A stretch of DNA of 64,000 nucleotides from Agelaius tricolor (Eukaryota; Chordata; Aves; Passeriformes; Icteridae), in assembly GCA_023055355.1 (NCBI GenBank), contig JALJCS010000035.1:4409501-4473500 (forward strand). Reading direction: 5' to 3'. Positions 44,399 to 55,300 of this stretch are shown piece by piece (within the stretch, counting starts at the first letter, position 1; each line of letters begins with the position of its first letter). The notes beneath the pieces are model-generated. The model had not been told where the DNA came from, did no database searches, and saw only the letters and a list, made by a program, of their open reading frames with translations. Both the position numbers and the translations under genes were made by a program.

Positions 44399-45712
44399 TG
44401 TCTGTCCCTGGCTACACAAACCCCTTGTGCTCCCCAAAACCACACACAGTACAGATCCACAGCTGTTCTCCCTGGGATTTTTCCTGGTAAACCTTCAGAG
44501 ATTAGGCTCTGCAGGCCTGGCATGTAATTAATGAATTAAAACCAAACAACACACAACACTGAAGAATTCAATTCTCTTACCAGCCTGAAGCCAAACACAG
44601 CAGATGCCCTCTGCCAAAGCTGTCCTTGGGTAACAGCAGCCCCAGGAGTCTGCAGGACCATTTCCTCCTAAATACAAGTTGCAATGAACACTGTTAGCAA
44701 AAGTACTTTATAAATAAAGTCGATTTTCTTTTCCTCACCTTTCCTGAGAAAAAAAACAACCCAGCCCTGGATGACAGAGCAGGAATTAGACAGAAATTCT
44801 CCATTCAAAGATAGGCAACTTTTGTCTCACAAACTTAAGAGAGCAGAAACCTGTCCCTCAAGACACAGAGGAGCATGTTTTCCAGGGGGCTGTCTCATTC
44901 ACAGACAAGAAACTTTGGGAGGTGGATGCTATTTAAAGCCTTGCTTAGGGAAGCTCTGAGATATTGGTGGTTTGAACCCTTTTAAGCTGTTTCAATCTGA
45001 CATTCTCCTCATCTTCCAGAAACTTCCCAGTCTAATTTCTTCCCTGCACACAAGAATATTCCATCCATCCAAGGTGTAATTTGCCTATGGGTTTATCTTA
45101 AGAAATGCATTCATCAGACCTAGGACAGCCACATCCCCTCAGGTGAAAGATTCCTCAGGGTGTGTCCTTCACAGGGTGACCCTTTGGGGCAGGTGAGCTG
45201 CACCTCCCCACCCCCAGCAACCTGATGCAAGTTTGAAACTGTCCCAGAGCACCTCCAGGCAGCCAAACAGAGCAATTATTCTGTCACTAGGTCTATTTTT
45301 GTGACAGATACAGTTATGAGATGAGCTGTGTCAAGTGTCTCCATAATGGGCTGTCATCCAATCCCTCCTACCTCCCACCCTTCTACTCTGGCTCATCTCT
45401 GACCACGCTGACAAGCAGGTGCTCTGCTGGGCACCAACACCAGTAGAATTCCCATTCAATCTATGCTGCTTTTCAGCTTGTGCTCTGTGCCAGCAAAGGG
45501 CAGCACACTCAGGTGGCAGCTGTGACAAAGCTACAGCCTTTAATGGCTTAATTACATTCATCAAGCCGTTGGGCTTTTATATCCCCTCCCAGGAGCCCCA
45601 GGAATTCAGGAGGGTATAATTTGAGACAGCAGTGCCAGTCTTTCTTCCATAACCCCCCTCGAGGAGAAAAAGAAAACCAGACTATGCCAAGACAGATGCT
45701 ACTGTTTCTCAC

Positions 45713-45792
45713 CATTGTGAAGGTGCACTGTGGGTAAATCAGTTCCCCAGCCAGCGGAGTGATTTCACCCCTTCTTGACACGGTGTCATGCT
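45713..45792 (-). ncRNA. SNHG16: SNHG16 exon 2 (predicted)
   Basis: 80 bases on the - strand, acceptor CTCGGTTTCAG just before (plus-strand CT at 45793) and donor ACAATG/GTGAGA. One frame is open, but it does not connect to exon 1 in frame with a canonical donor, consistent with a non-coding role. The acceptor is about 70 bases from the 3' end of snoRNA copy 1. Confidence 0.7.
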
Positions 45793-45861
45793 CTGAAACC
45801 GAGAATGGGGACAGAATTAGTTCAGGTACCAAATCACTCCTTTACCTTTGTGTCTCTAACA

Positions 45862-45940
45862 CTGAGCCTCAGAGTTACACTTCCACAGAAGAAATATCAA
45901 ATTCAGACAGGGATAACTTTTATCATCATCACTAGCTCAG
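45862..45940 (-). ncRNA. SNORD1: Box C/D snoRNA, SNORD1 (snR38) family, copy 1
   Basis: About 79 nt on the - strand. Terminal stem CTGAGC/GCTCAG, overlapping box C matches GTGATGA and ATGATGA (45932-45923), D' CTGA (45906-45903), a C'-like TTGATAT, D CTGA (45872-45869). The guide AGTTATCCCTGT before D' pairs over 12 bases with 28S ACAGGGAUAACU. The methylated residue by the D+5 rule is the middle G of GGG, equivalent to E. coli 23S G2446 beside the peptidyl-transferase centre. It lies in intron 1 of the host gene. Confidence 0.93.
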
Positions 45941-46411
45941 CTTCCAGAACAGCTAAAGAGTAGAGGACCATCCAAATCGCAGATCTGTTCTTGCCCTCGT
46001 GGCTGTCACGCTCCTCACCCGGGTAGCACCGATGTCTGCGGGTACACGCGGCTCCCCGGCCCGCTGAACCCCCGCCTCGGGCGCTGGGAGACAGCCCCGG
46101 CTGAGCCGAACCCGCTGCCCATAAAACGCTGAGCATGGCTCGGGCCAGCCCGCGGTTCCTGGTGCAGCCCCGTCACGGCAGGGCCGGAGCCCGCCGGGCC
46201 CAGAGCCCCCTGGCCTTGCTCTCTCCGTCCACCATGGCGGGGAGAGGGGCCACTATCCCGCCCCCCCCATGCAGCCCTCAAGCCCTCGCCGCAGCGCTAC
46301 GGGCGGTTCCGGCAGCGTACGGGAGTTCCCCGCACACCGTCCGGCCGTCCCCGCGCCCCTCGAGGCCGCCGTGCCCGCGGATGACGGCCGATGGTGGCCG
46401 GGCCCACTCAC

Positions 46412-46461
46412 CACACGCAGCTCCGCCGCCATGCTGGCTCAGAACCCGCGGGGAAGAGGAG
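46412..46461 (-). ncRNA. SNHG16: SNHG16 exon 1 (predicted, 5'TOP start)
   Basis: 50 bases on the - strand from the 5'TOP-like CTCCTCTTCCCC to a strong donor GTG/GTGAGT. Contains an ATG (MAAELRV) that runs into the splice site and finds no compatible continuation. The start position is inferred from the pyrimidine tract. Confidence 0.65.
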
Positions 46462-46477
46462 CGGCCGCGGGGGCTCA

Positions 46478-46565
46478 TGGGAACTGTAGTCCTGGGCCGT
46501 GAGGGCGCATGGGAACTGTAGCCCGGCCCCCTGAGGAGCGCGGGGGCTGACGGGAAGTGTAGTCC
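46478..46565 (-). promoter_or_regulatory. SNHG16: Three ZNF143-type (ACTACAnnTCCC) motifs
   Basis: On the - strand: ACTACAGTTCCCATGAG (46492-46476), CTACAGTTCCCATGCG (46521-46506) and ACTACACTTCCCGTCAG (46562-46546). These match the long ZNF143/THAP11 (SBS-type) element. They stand 17-104 bases upstream of the predicted TOP start, a usual position for this factor at small-RNA and housekeeping promoters. Confidence 0.8.
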
Positions 46566-47276
46566 CGTCCCTCAGGAGTAAAGAGCGCTCCTGCCCCCCC
46601 TTATCCCACTCCTTAATGGTATTTACTAATTATTTATTAATTCTTCATGTCTCCTGTTCATTAGGGAGACACGTATAATTGTTCTTAGTCGGCCAAATGC
46701 TTCAAAAGGCTGAACATGCATTAGCTCATGGAGGAAGGGCTAATTAGCTGGACATCAGGGATTAGTCAGAGATTAGTTAGTAAATGTGTGTGCCACGCTT
46801 TGAATGTGCAATGATTCCAGGATGTGCTTTGATTGTCCTTTGCTGTTAAAACCTGACAGGATCCTATTTAGCTTATACATGAAACTATACATGAAATTAT
46901 ACATGAAACTATGGATGACTCTATTTAGCTTGTATATGAAGTCTGTGTGAACATTAACAAAGTGCAAACAGAACCGAGGAGAAGAAACATAAAAATAATA
47001 TCTACATTCTTGCCCCAAAGGCTTATCCATCCTTGTGATACAGAGCTCGATTGAATGGGAATGGAGAGACAACAAACCAGAATCTGAAAGCAGCCAAGTG
47101 TGAGTACAGAATCCAACCCCAGTGCCACCCCTGAAATGTCTGGGAATCGCAGGATTCCTGGTCCCCTGGGGTGTTTGGATCAGAGGTGGGCTCACGGACA
47201 GTTGCTAAATTCCCACATTGCCTTTGCTCTCCAAAATGGCCCATGCTGTTCCTTAAAGTTTCATTTAAAAGTCTAC

Positions 47277-47467
47277 TATTGTAAATCAAAGGCAACTCCA
47301 ATGAAGGGGAGAGAATGATACATCTGATTCTATTGATATCAGAAAGATAATGAATTACTTTATTATACTATACTATGTGTATTTCATCTAAACTGAATCT
47401 GCCAAGCACTCACTCTGCACACACCTGCTCACACTGCACTGAATCTTGTGATTCTCACCCGACAATC

Positions 47468-47501
<34 letters not shown>

Positions 47502-47703
47502 TGGCCCTGATAGGCCAAGGAAACAAAACATCCTCACTTTGGATAAACAATCTCCATATTGCATTCTACTTTGGCACAACACAGGCACAGCACGTGATAA
47601 GAATTGTGTTTTCCCTTTCTGTTGGGTTCAGAGAATGTGAATCTCAGAAATCCTTGAGAACAATTGTGCTTTGCTTTTCTCCGTGAGGAGAAATGTGGCA
47701 ACA
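47277..47703 (-). mobile_element. Solo LTR, same family as 12521-12942, reversed
   Basis: On the - strand it starts TGTTGCCACATTTC and ends GATTTACAATA. It shares TCTGATATCAAT and AATAAAGTAAT landmarks with the 12521 copy. The flanks GTCTAC (47271-47276) and GTCAAC (47704-47709) are a 6-bp target duplication with one change. A (CA)n microsatellite (47468-47492) has expanded inside it. Confidence 0.85.
47468..47492. repeat. (CA)n microsatellite
   Basis: Twelve CA units followed by AACACACTC, inside the LTR at 47277-47703. Confidence 0.9.
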
Positions 47704-50700
47704 GTCAACAGGTTGCAGGAGGCTTTAAAAAAATTGCAAGGCTGTAGGGAGATACCAATGTGCTGTTGTAAATAAATAAGCTGCTCCCAACACCAGCAGC
47801 TGGCTGTGGTGTTCCCCAGCCCTCTGTGCCCCCAAAAAATGAAACCCCAAAGGCTGTCCTGGCTGGGAAGAGCAGCCTGCAGAGAGTCCTGGGCTCTGAC
47901 ATGAGCACACAGGAGTCTCCCTGCCCCACAGGAGCCTGTGGATTGAGTGTTTGGCCTGGCAGGAAGGCAGATGATGGTAGAGAACAGCAGTAATTAACAC
48001 AGCCTTTGATGAAGCAGCCTTTGCTCCATGAAGATTTGGCTGGCAATCTGCCTGTCTGCTTTCAGCTTCCTAAATAAGCAAATATAACCCATCTAATTCA
48101 ATTAGAATTAGCCCTTCAAGGCCCCAAGGGAGGCAAGTTTTAAAAAATAAAACAACTAAAATCCCCCTTAAGCAGAGTTCAGATCTCAGAAGGAGAGAAG
48201 ATGTAACTTGGATGTGCTGAGGGATTTGCCACTATCTTGATTTTTGGGTGGAAGCTGCTCAGCCCACAGAGCCCGTGTGTGCCTATAAAAGGATAAGCTC
48301 TGCCAGGTACCAAATAATGAATGGACTCAACAATTAAAACTCAGGAGAACAGCATGAGCTAAGTGAGCCATCGATTGGATGCAATAATTCATGTTTGCAG
48401 TGCACAGATAATGTTTCCAAGGATATCTTGGAGTCAGAACAAAGACTCTGAGTGAAGAGGGATAGCCCTTGCCTTGCCCATGCCCACGCTTTCCTAATTC
48501 TCTGCAGCTTTGCCTGGGTGGGAATTAATGGAATTTTCTCAGCTCTTCCCTTTAGAGGGCGACCATGACCCACAGATCTCCGGCATGGAACCTTCACCGG
48601 GAGCTGCAGGATAAGGCAGAGCCTCCCCGAGGTCACCAGGATGTGGTGGCTTCTCTGAGGCTCTGAGAACCTTCTGAGATGTGGAGGAAGTTACAGCCTG
48701 GTCTGAGGGTTTGTTTGAACACACTGTCCTTCCTCAGGCAGCTGCAGTGCTGCTCCCAAGGGCAGTTTGGACATAATTTGATAGATTTTCCCTGGCCAAT
48801 CCCCATCAGTTATGGTATTTTCTTGCTTCAGTCTCTGAAATGTTGAACAAGTAAGGAAAGCTATGAAAAGGGCACGTGGATCTTCTACACATGAACTTTT
48901 GGGGGCTGCTCTCTATTTCCCTGCAGAGGATTTGGAGGGGATTGTTTCCTCCCATAAATCATATGGGAGATCAGTATCTGACAGAGGAGGGAAGGATGGA
49001 AAAACAAATGGAAATCAATGACAGAGCCACTCCATCTTTGGCTGGGCTTTGATCCCGTGCTCAGATTGAAGGACAAGGTCATCACTCAGTTTTCCACCCA
49101 TTTCTTCTCTTAGCTGCCTGTAAATCCCTCGAGGGAGAAACTCTCCATGCTTATTGACAGTAATTTGATTTCCTCCTGATTTCCCCTCTGCCTGCCCTGG
49201 TCCCACCCTGCAGACAGGGCTCCACAAAGCCTGGAGAAACAAAACATCTGGGGCTTCAGAGATGCTTTGCTGTGGTTATCTTTGACATCTGGCCAGGGTG
49301 TTTGAACCCATTGAAGGCAGTTCCCCCCTGGCAGACCCCAGCCCCCCACCAGGCTGCAGTGCACAGAGCACAAGGAGATGCTGAGTGCAGGGATGGATGC
49401 TTGTTTCTGTCAGAAATGCTGGGTGCCCAACAAAATGCAGTCCCTTTGGGTAAGGCTGGAGATTGCTTGCTGGTATTTCAGGTGCCAGATTTCCAATAGA
49501 AAAGATCTACACTATTAAAAAAAAAAAAAAAAAAGCCTGCCACAAGGTCCTAAATCCTGGTGTCAGTTGCTTCAAATCAGCCCCCTGAAATGGCAGAAAG
49601 GCTCTTTGGAGCTCAGCAGCAGACAAGCAATGTCTACCCACACAGGACAAGGCACACTGCAAACAAAACATCCTTCCCTGCTCCTGGCAGCAAAGCTCTT
49701 AAGCCTTCATTTAATATTAAATACACGTTTAAACCTAAGCCCATTTCTCAGCATGTCTCGTGTGCTTATGTAGAACTTCAGCAGGCTCAGGAAGGCTCTG
49801 CTGTAACTGGAGGCCTGTGCACTGAATAACAAGAGCTTTATGCCTACAGAATATCTGTGCAAACAAGGGATGGCTTCTCTGGGATGGATTCTGCAGGTTG
49901 AGAAGAGAAAATGTTGCCCTTTCTCCTGATGATGCAGAAGAAACTGCAGCTCTGGCCACTCAGCTGTTCCTCCTGCTTCTCCCCCTGTTTCTCACCTGAC
50001 TTTTGGGCACAGTGCAATAAAGCCAGTCTCAAGGTACTGTTTTTTGAGTGCAACACAGAATGGATCTTGAAGAGATTGTGTCAGCGGGGTGGAGTCAAGC
50101 CAATCAACACTTTTGATCCTTCAGGTCTGTGTCCTAGCCAGGCAAAGTGACCATCTTGTCAGAGCCAGCCAGATTCTGTTCCCAGCTCCTTGGAGGAGCA
50201 ACCAGAGCAGAGAACACACACAAAATGTTCCAATAGCAGTGCATGCACAGATAAATCCTGGGGCCAGACTGATGCGTTTGTTGAACAGTAGCAGGAGGAA
50301 TCCAGCTTCTTCATGGATGAGCATGTTTAATTGAAATATACACCCTCTGAGCATACCCAGAGATAGGAGATGTGTACAGCTACACAAATGCTCCCAAAGG
50401 CAGCAGGAAAACTTTAACATTGTAAAGCTGCTGAGACCAGGAGAGAGATTTCCTTTTAGGCCAAGTTAGAGGAGCAAGGAAAGGAGAGTTGTCCTTGCTT
50501 TGGGCAAAGAGATGGATCCTCTCTCTATTTTCTGTGTCAGCATGAGCAATTACTGCTTAGTAAGCAGAAAGGGAGTGAGTTGGTACAAAAATACCCAGGT
50601 AATATTAATGAGAAACTTCTCAGGCCTTCTTTATCAGTATTTCTGTTTGCTTGGATTACTTGGCCATTGGTTCAGCCCTCCCCATCTGCACTGTGCTCTA

Positions 50701-51959
50701 AGCAATATTTCATCTATCAGGCTCAGATACCAGAAATATGCTGGGCACACACAGAGCAAACAACATTTTCTTGCAAGTAATTAGCATAAGCTGCACTGAG
50801 GTCAAGTAGTTGTGTCAGAGCACAATGCAAATCAACATTTCTTCCTGCTGCAGATGGAAAATGGAGAATTGCAAATGACATATCTCCAGCTCACCTCTTG
50901 CTTCCCACCATTTATTCCAGAGGAAGGAGATAATTGTTTTGAGGTACTTTTGAGAACAGCATCTCTGCTGCTTTCATTGCTTAATGGGAAAAAACATGTT
51001 TAAATGATGAAAGGTCACATTATTTCAGACCTTTTGGTTAATTTTTCTTGCCCTTGTGCAGGGAAAGCAGGCCAAATGCCTAATTTGACCAAGTCTGAAG
51101 GTAAGCTGAGGATTTTCAAGATGACAGAGGACAGCTGGTTAAAGGACAATGGTTATTCCTCCTGCTGCCTGTAAAAAGGTTTCTTGAGAAGTTTCCCAGT
51201 GACATCTGCTTGAAGGAGCCCTGCTGCAGGGCATCAGACCAAGGGCCACCCAGACTCATGTCATTTTTCCAATTCATGTCCAAAATGAATGCCTAGGGAA
51301 TGCAGGAGCAGTGATTACTCACAGTACATCTCCCAGCACCTTTGCAGCCACCAGCCACTTGAGGGGTGCAGGTTCTGAGAGCTGGAGGTCAGCACCTGCT
51401 GAAGAGTCTGCCCTGGAACAGAGATTTCAGTAACTTTGTTTTCCATGAACTTGCTCAGTGAATCTGTAACAACCATTCCCTCCTGTGGGGAGGACAGGGA
51501 CCAGCTTCCTTTTGTTTGCTCCACGTCTGGCTCCTGGTGGTTTTGTTTGGTGGCCCCAAGTTCCTGTACAGGCAGAGACCATAAATGGCCTTTGCTGTCA
51601 ACCCTCACTGCAAGGGCAGAACTCATGGATCTACTTATCCTAGCCCTGTCTTCAGGCTCACAAGTGTGATTTCTTCAGAGTAGATCAAAGAGGCTAGTGT
51701 TGTTTTAAACCATTGTTTTCCTCCAGAATGTGATCCATCCACTTGCAGATGGCTTTTATGGTCTCTAAAGCCTCCCATGGATTAGCCTGAGTTTGACTGT
51801 ATAAACATTTTCTCTATCCCACATCCTGCTTCCACAGCATGTCTCATATTCACTTCTCTGTCCTTTCACTCAATCCAAACATCCTGCAGAAAGCCTCCAG
51901 CTCTCCTGGACAGCCTCCCTCACTCCCTTTCCCCACAGGTTGCAAATAAAGCTCAGTCA

Positions 51960-52310
51960 GCCCAGCACAGCCCCCGGATTCCTGGAGACCTGCCTGCAGG
52001 GGAGAGCGGCTCACACGCCTTTCCCTCTGATCGAGCCACCACCACCACACCGCTGCGGTGCTGTTGCTGCAAGGTCGGTGCGTCTTTAGCCGTCTCCCCC
52101 TGCACCTCTCGAGTGCTCTCCTCTCCTTGCTCAGCTGTCATCTCCTCGCTGCTGAAGGAGGTGGGCGGGCGAACACGCTCCGCGGGAGACGCTAATCTTC
52201 CGTAGCGCCTGTGCTCGGCGATGGGAGCGCTCAGCTGCTCCGGCATCCTCCTCCACCTCTCCTCCCAAGGTCAGCCCCACCGCGGCTGCCTGGGAAGCGC
52301 TGCTGGGGGC
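51960..52310. promoter_or_regulatory. CpG-rich patch, candidate promoter
   Basis: A local cluster of CpGs (for example TCGGTGCGTCTTTAGCCGTC and GGGCGGGCGAACACGCTCCGCG) with a GC box, in CpG-poor surroundings. Open frames of about 97 codons (- strand, 51953-52246) and a short frame with a donor (ATGGGAGCGCTC...CCCAAG/GTCAGC, + strand) occur. Neither encodes a protein I recognise. By synteny it could be the PRCD/CYGB divergent promoter, which is speculation. Confidence 0.45.
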
Positions 52311-55300
52311 TCGGGGGGTGTGTGGGGAGCTGGACACGCACCCCCTTTATCCCACAAACCCAGCACGCTGCAGAGGAGGGAACTGCTGCAGCAGGTCTCA
52401 GGGTAACCTCTTCTTCTGGTTTAGGGGGGTCATGGGGGTCCCTTCTGCTGGAGCAGCTGTGGGGCAGGCAAGGTGAGGCAGGGGGAGCCAGGATAGCATG
52501 GGTGGCACTGTCACAAACCACAGCACCTGGTTTTCCAGAAGTTGCATGTGAAGTGCTGCTGACTTGGAGCAGCTGGCAAAAAAACTGGAAACAACCCCCT
52601 TCCACCCCAATCATTATTTAAACAGTCTAAAGGTCTCTGTAAATGTTTAAAACAACGTGGTTGTGAGGGGAAGGAGGAAAGACAAACAAGTTTGCTGTTT
52701 CAGCTTTGCAGAGGCAGATCTTAATTTTTGGCAGGATTTTATTCATCCAGAAGATCCAGCTGCTAGCCTGCTTTGGGAGACTGCAAATTCACAATCACTT
52801 CTCAAATATCTTCTTTCCAGAGGCTGCAGTTTGGCATGGGCACCACCTTTGATGCCTGTGTTTGGTCAGGGCCTTATGCCAAAGGATCCCAGCTCATGGC
52901 CAGGGCATGTCAGGCAGGAGTCAGTGGCTGTGAGTACTCACTCCCTGTGATGTTTTGCTTTCCCAGACCGAAGATTTATGGTGGCCAAAGCTCAGCAGAA
53001 GCCAGGGAGCTCAAAGTAGCAAGGTGCTATGGGCTGGCTGACTGCTGGGGTACCTTTCCCACATCTGAGCAGGACAGGAATCAGGAGCCCCCCTGTTCCC
53101 TGACCTCTCCTAGGTCCAGCCCACTGCCCTTCCTTCCTCATCTGTCTCAGCAGCACTGCCAGCACCTGCTGCATTACCACAGCAGAATCCCTATGTAATT
53201 CCTGTTTAAATACACAGCTGGCACCATGACTTCAACTAATTCAGCTTTTTGCTGTTGAAGAGCTGGAGCTGCATCCTGGTTTGGCTCCAGGCTGAAAGGG
53301 AATTGATCTGAAGCACTGGGCATTGTGGGCTGCTGGAGATCCATGGCTGCTCTGCAGCCTCCCTGCAGATCTGATGCCCTGGGTCCCAGATCCCAAACCC
53401 TGGAGCATCAGTCCTGGAGCAGGACCATCATCTGTGTGGGCTCTCAGGGAAAGGAGGGCTCAGCATGAGGGACACTTTGGACTGGGGAAAAAAAGGTTCA
53501 TCCATGAGGAAGACACATGAGAAAGAGGTCTCTGGGGAGCAGAGGAGGAGTGCACTCCCCACCAACTTGCCTGAGGTCTCAGCTTGTCCCCAGCACCCAG
53601 TCAGGGCTTGCTTCTGCCCAGTCCTACCTGCTCTGCTCCTGTCCAACCAGGGAAGGACTTTGTGCTCCTGGTCACTCTTGTGTTGCCCTGGTGTCCTTCT
53701 GGCCCAATCCTGCTCAGCCCATGCCCAGCTGTGGGTGTAGATCCCCTCAGCACCCAGGGCTGGGTGGCTGCTCTCTGCTCTGAGTTGCTTTTTCCAGTGT
53801 GTGCAACCTGCAGTGCTACAGAGATGTGCTCTGCTCTCCTGTATTTGCTCTAAAGCCTCTAGAATGACACTCCTGCCTCAGCTGTTCATTCTGACAATGG
53901 TGCTGGGCTGTGATCTGAAGATGCTGTTTCCAGAGAAGCTCAAGTACCTGTTGGGTGGCTAAAAAAGCCTTGCTGCTGCTGAGGTGTGGGTGGCTGTTCC
54001 TCTGTAGATATGGGAGGAGGATGTAAGTGATGGTTCCTCATACAGCCAGTCCCAGCCTGGCTCTTGCTGCTTCTGTTTCTGGAGTGACCTGATCCAAAAC
54101 AGAAAGACTGAGCTCAGCTGTGCTGGCTTAGCTCTTGAGCAGGGCTGCTCCTGTTGCCTGGGACTTCATATAGTTTGGGGGGGAAAACTCTGATGCTATT
54201 TTCAACCAAAGCCTGAAGAGTGATGTGATGGACCAGCTGCTTGTGTGCTGTCCTGCCTCCCTGGAGTCCTCTTCTACTCAAATCAGTAACTGCCCACAGA
54301 CAGCACCAGGAAAAGCTGTTGCTGGGGTCTCCTTTGCTTTTCTAACTTCAGCCAGCTCCTGTGCAGAGCCTACACTGAGATAAAAGAGACTGACACAGTG
54401 TGAAACCTTCCTCCTCTTCAGCAGATGGTGTTTGTGACAGTGGACTTTGCTTGTGTTGTAGCAGAACGGCCTGGGCTAGCCAAGAAACAGAAAGAGAAGC
54501 TGCAGTCTAGGCTTGCTGGAACTGGCTTGTTGTGTAAACCTGGCCTGAAAGCCTGGATCACAAAGGAATTCTTGATTTTTCAAGGATTGGGTTTCTCTGC
54601 CATCTCCAGCTTACAAGCTAAAGCACTGTCTTGACTTACCTGCAGCCAGCAGCTCCAGTCTCTCTGAAGCACTCCTGGCAATCTCCTGGGAATCTCAGTG
54701 AGCAGGGAGGTGATGCGTGCTGCAATGTGAACTTCATGTTACCTTCACAGAAACACTTAATGCATCTTAAGTGGGCCTAACCTGGTGTTGCTGCCTTAGG
54801 CTTTAGCAGATCAGCACTGCACCTGTCCTAGCTGTGAACTCTACATGCTTCATGCCTAAAAATCCTCATGGTCAGAGAAACTGCCCTGACTTGAGTGAAC
54901 CAGAGGTGTTGCTGACAGAGCCTGTTCCTGCATATCCTGCTAAAATTATCACTGTGAAGGTGAAGCTGAACCTCCATCAGACCCATTTCTGTCAGACTGA
55001 GACTGCTGAGCACTAACTGCAGTGGATGATTTCAAGATAAGCCTGAGTCTCAATCAGGGTGAATAAGAAAAACATATTGCCTTCATATTGTCTGAAGGCT
55101 GCCTTCTGCACCATGACTGAGGGTGGAACTCTGTTATCAGCAAGGAGCAGGTGTCAGCTGGCATAAGCCCTCCAAGAAACTGGCTTGCCAGTATTTCTGT
55201 CCTTATTCCATCTATCACATTCAACATGTGAGTGAACACAGAGCAAGTGTTGTTCCTTCAGCTGAAAGGGGCAAGAAGCCATGTACTTTGAGGCTGCTTG

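Larger units (their letters stand above)
43169..46461 (-). ncRNA. SNHG16: SNHG16-like snoRNA host gene (non-coding, multi-exon)
   Basis: A - strand transcription unit convergent to ST6GALNAC2, identified by its two SNORD1-family snoRNAs (45862-45940 and 44328-44398), its promoter and its position. Human SNHG16 hosts SNORD1A/B/C beside ST6GALNAC2 in the same relative orientation. The predicted start at about 46461 is a 5'TOP-like C followed by pyrimidines (CTCCTCTTCCCC), as in other snoRNA host genes. Exon 1 (46412-46461) and exon 2 (45713-45792) have good splice sites. The first snoRNA ends about 70 bases before the exon 2 acceptor, the usual distance for intronic box C/D snoRNAs. Later exons are uncertain. 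An AATAAA on this strand at 43169-43174 is a candidate end. No conserved protein is encoded; the short MAAELRV frame in exon 1 does not continue. Human has three snoRNA copies, and I find two. Confidence 0.8.
46020..46570. promoter_or_regulatory. SNHG16: CpG island / promoter of SNHG16
   Basis: CpG-rich block covering exon 1 of the - strand host gene and its upstream side. CpG density is highest from 46070 to 46560. No TATA box is seen. A + strand transcript from the same island is possible but unsupported. Confidence 0.8.
46571..51950. other. Intergenic, one solo LTR
   Basis: Apart from the LTR at 47277-47703 and a poly(A) tract at about 49517-49534, I recognise nothing. A short direct repeat of ATACATGAAAC-type units lies at 46873-46920. 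PRCD would be expected around here by mammalian synteny, but its short conserved start (MCTTLFLLSTLAML) was not found. Confidence 0.5.

Noticed and set aside
46412..46431. Protein start MAAELRV on the - strand
   Set aside because: It runs straight into a strong donor and the next exon has no compatible frame from it. The snoRNAs and TOP start indicate a non-coding host RNA.
46135..46521. 128-codon + strand frame in the CpG island
   Set aside because: GC-rich islands give open frames by chance. It is antisense to the predicted promoter and exon 1 of the host gene and has no recognisable domain.
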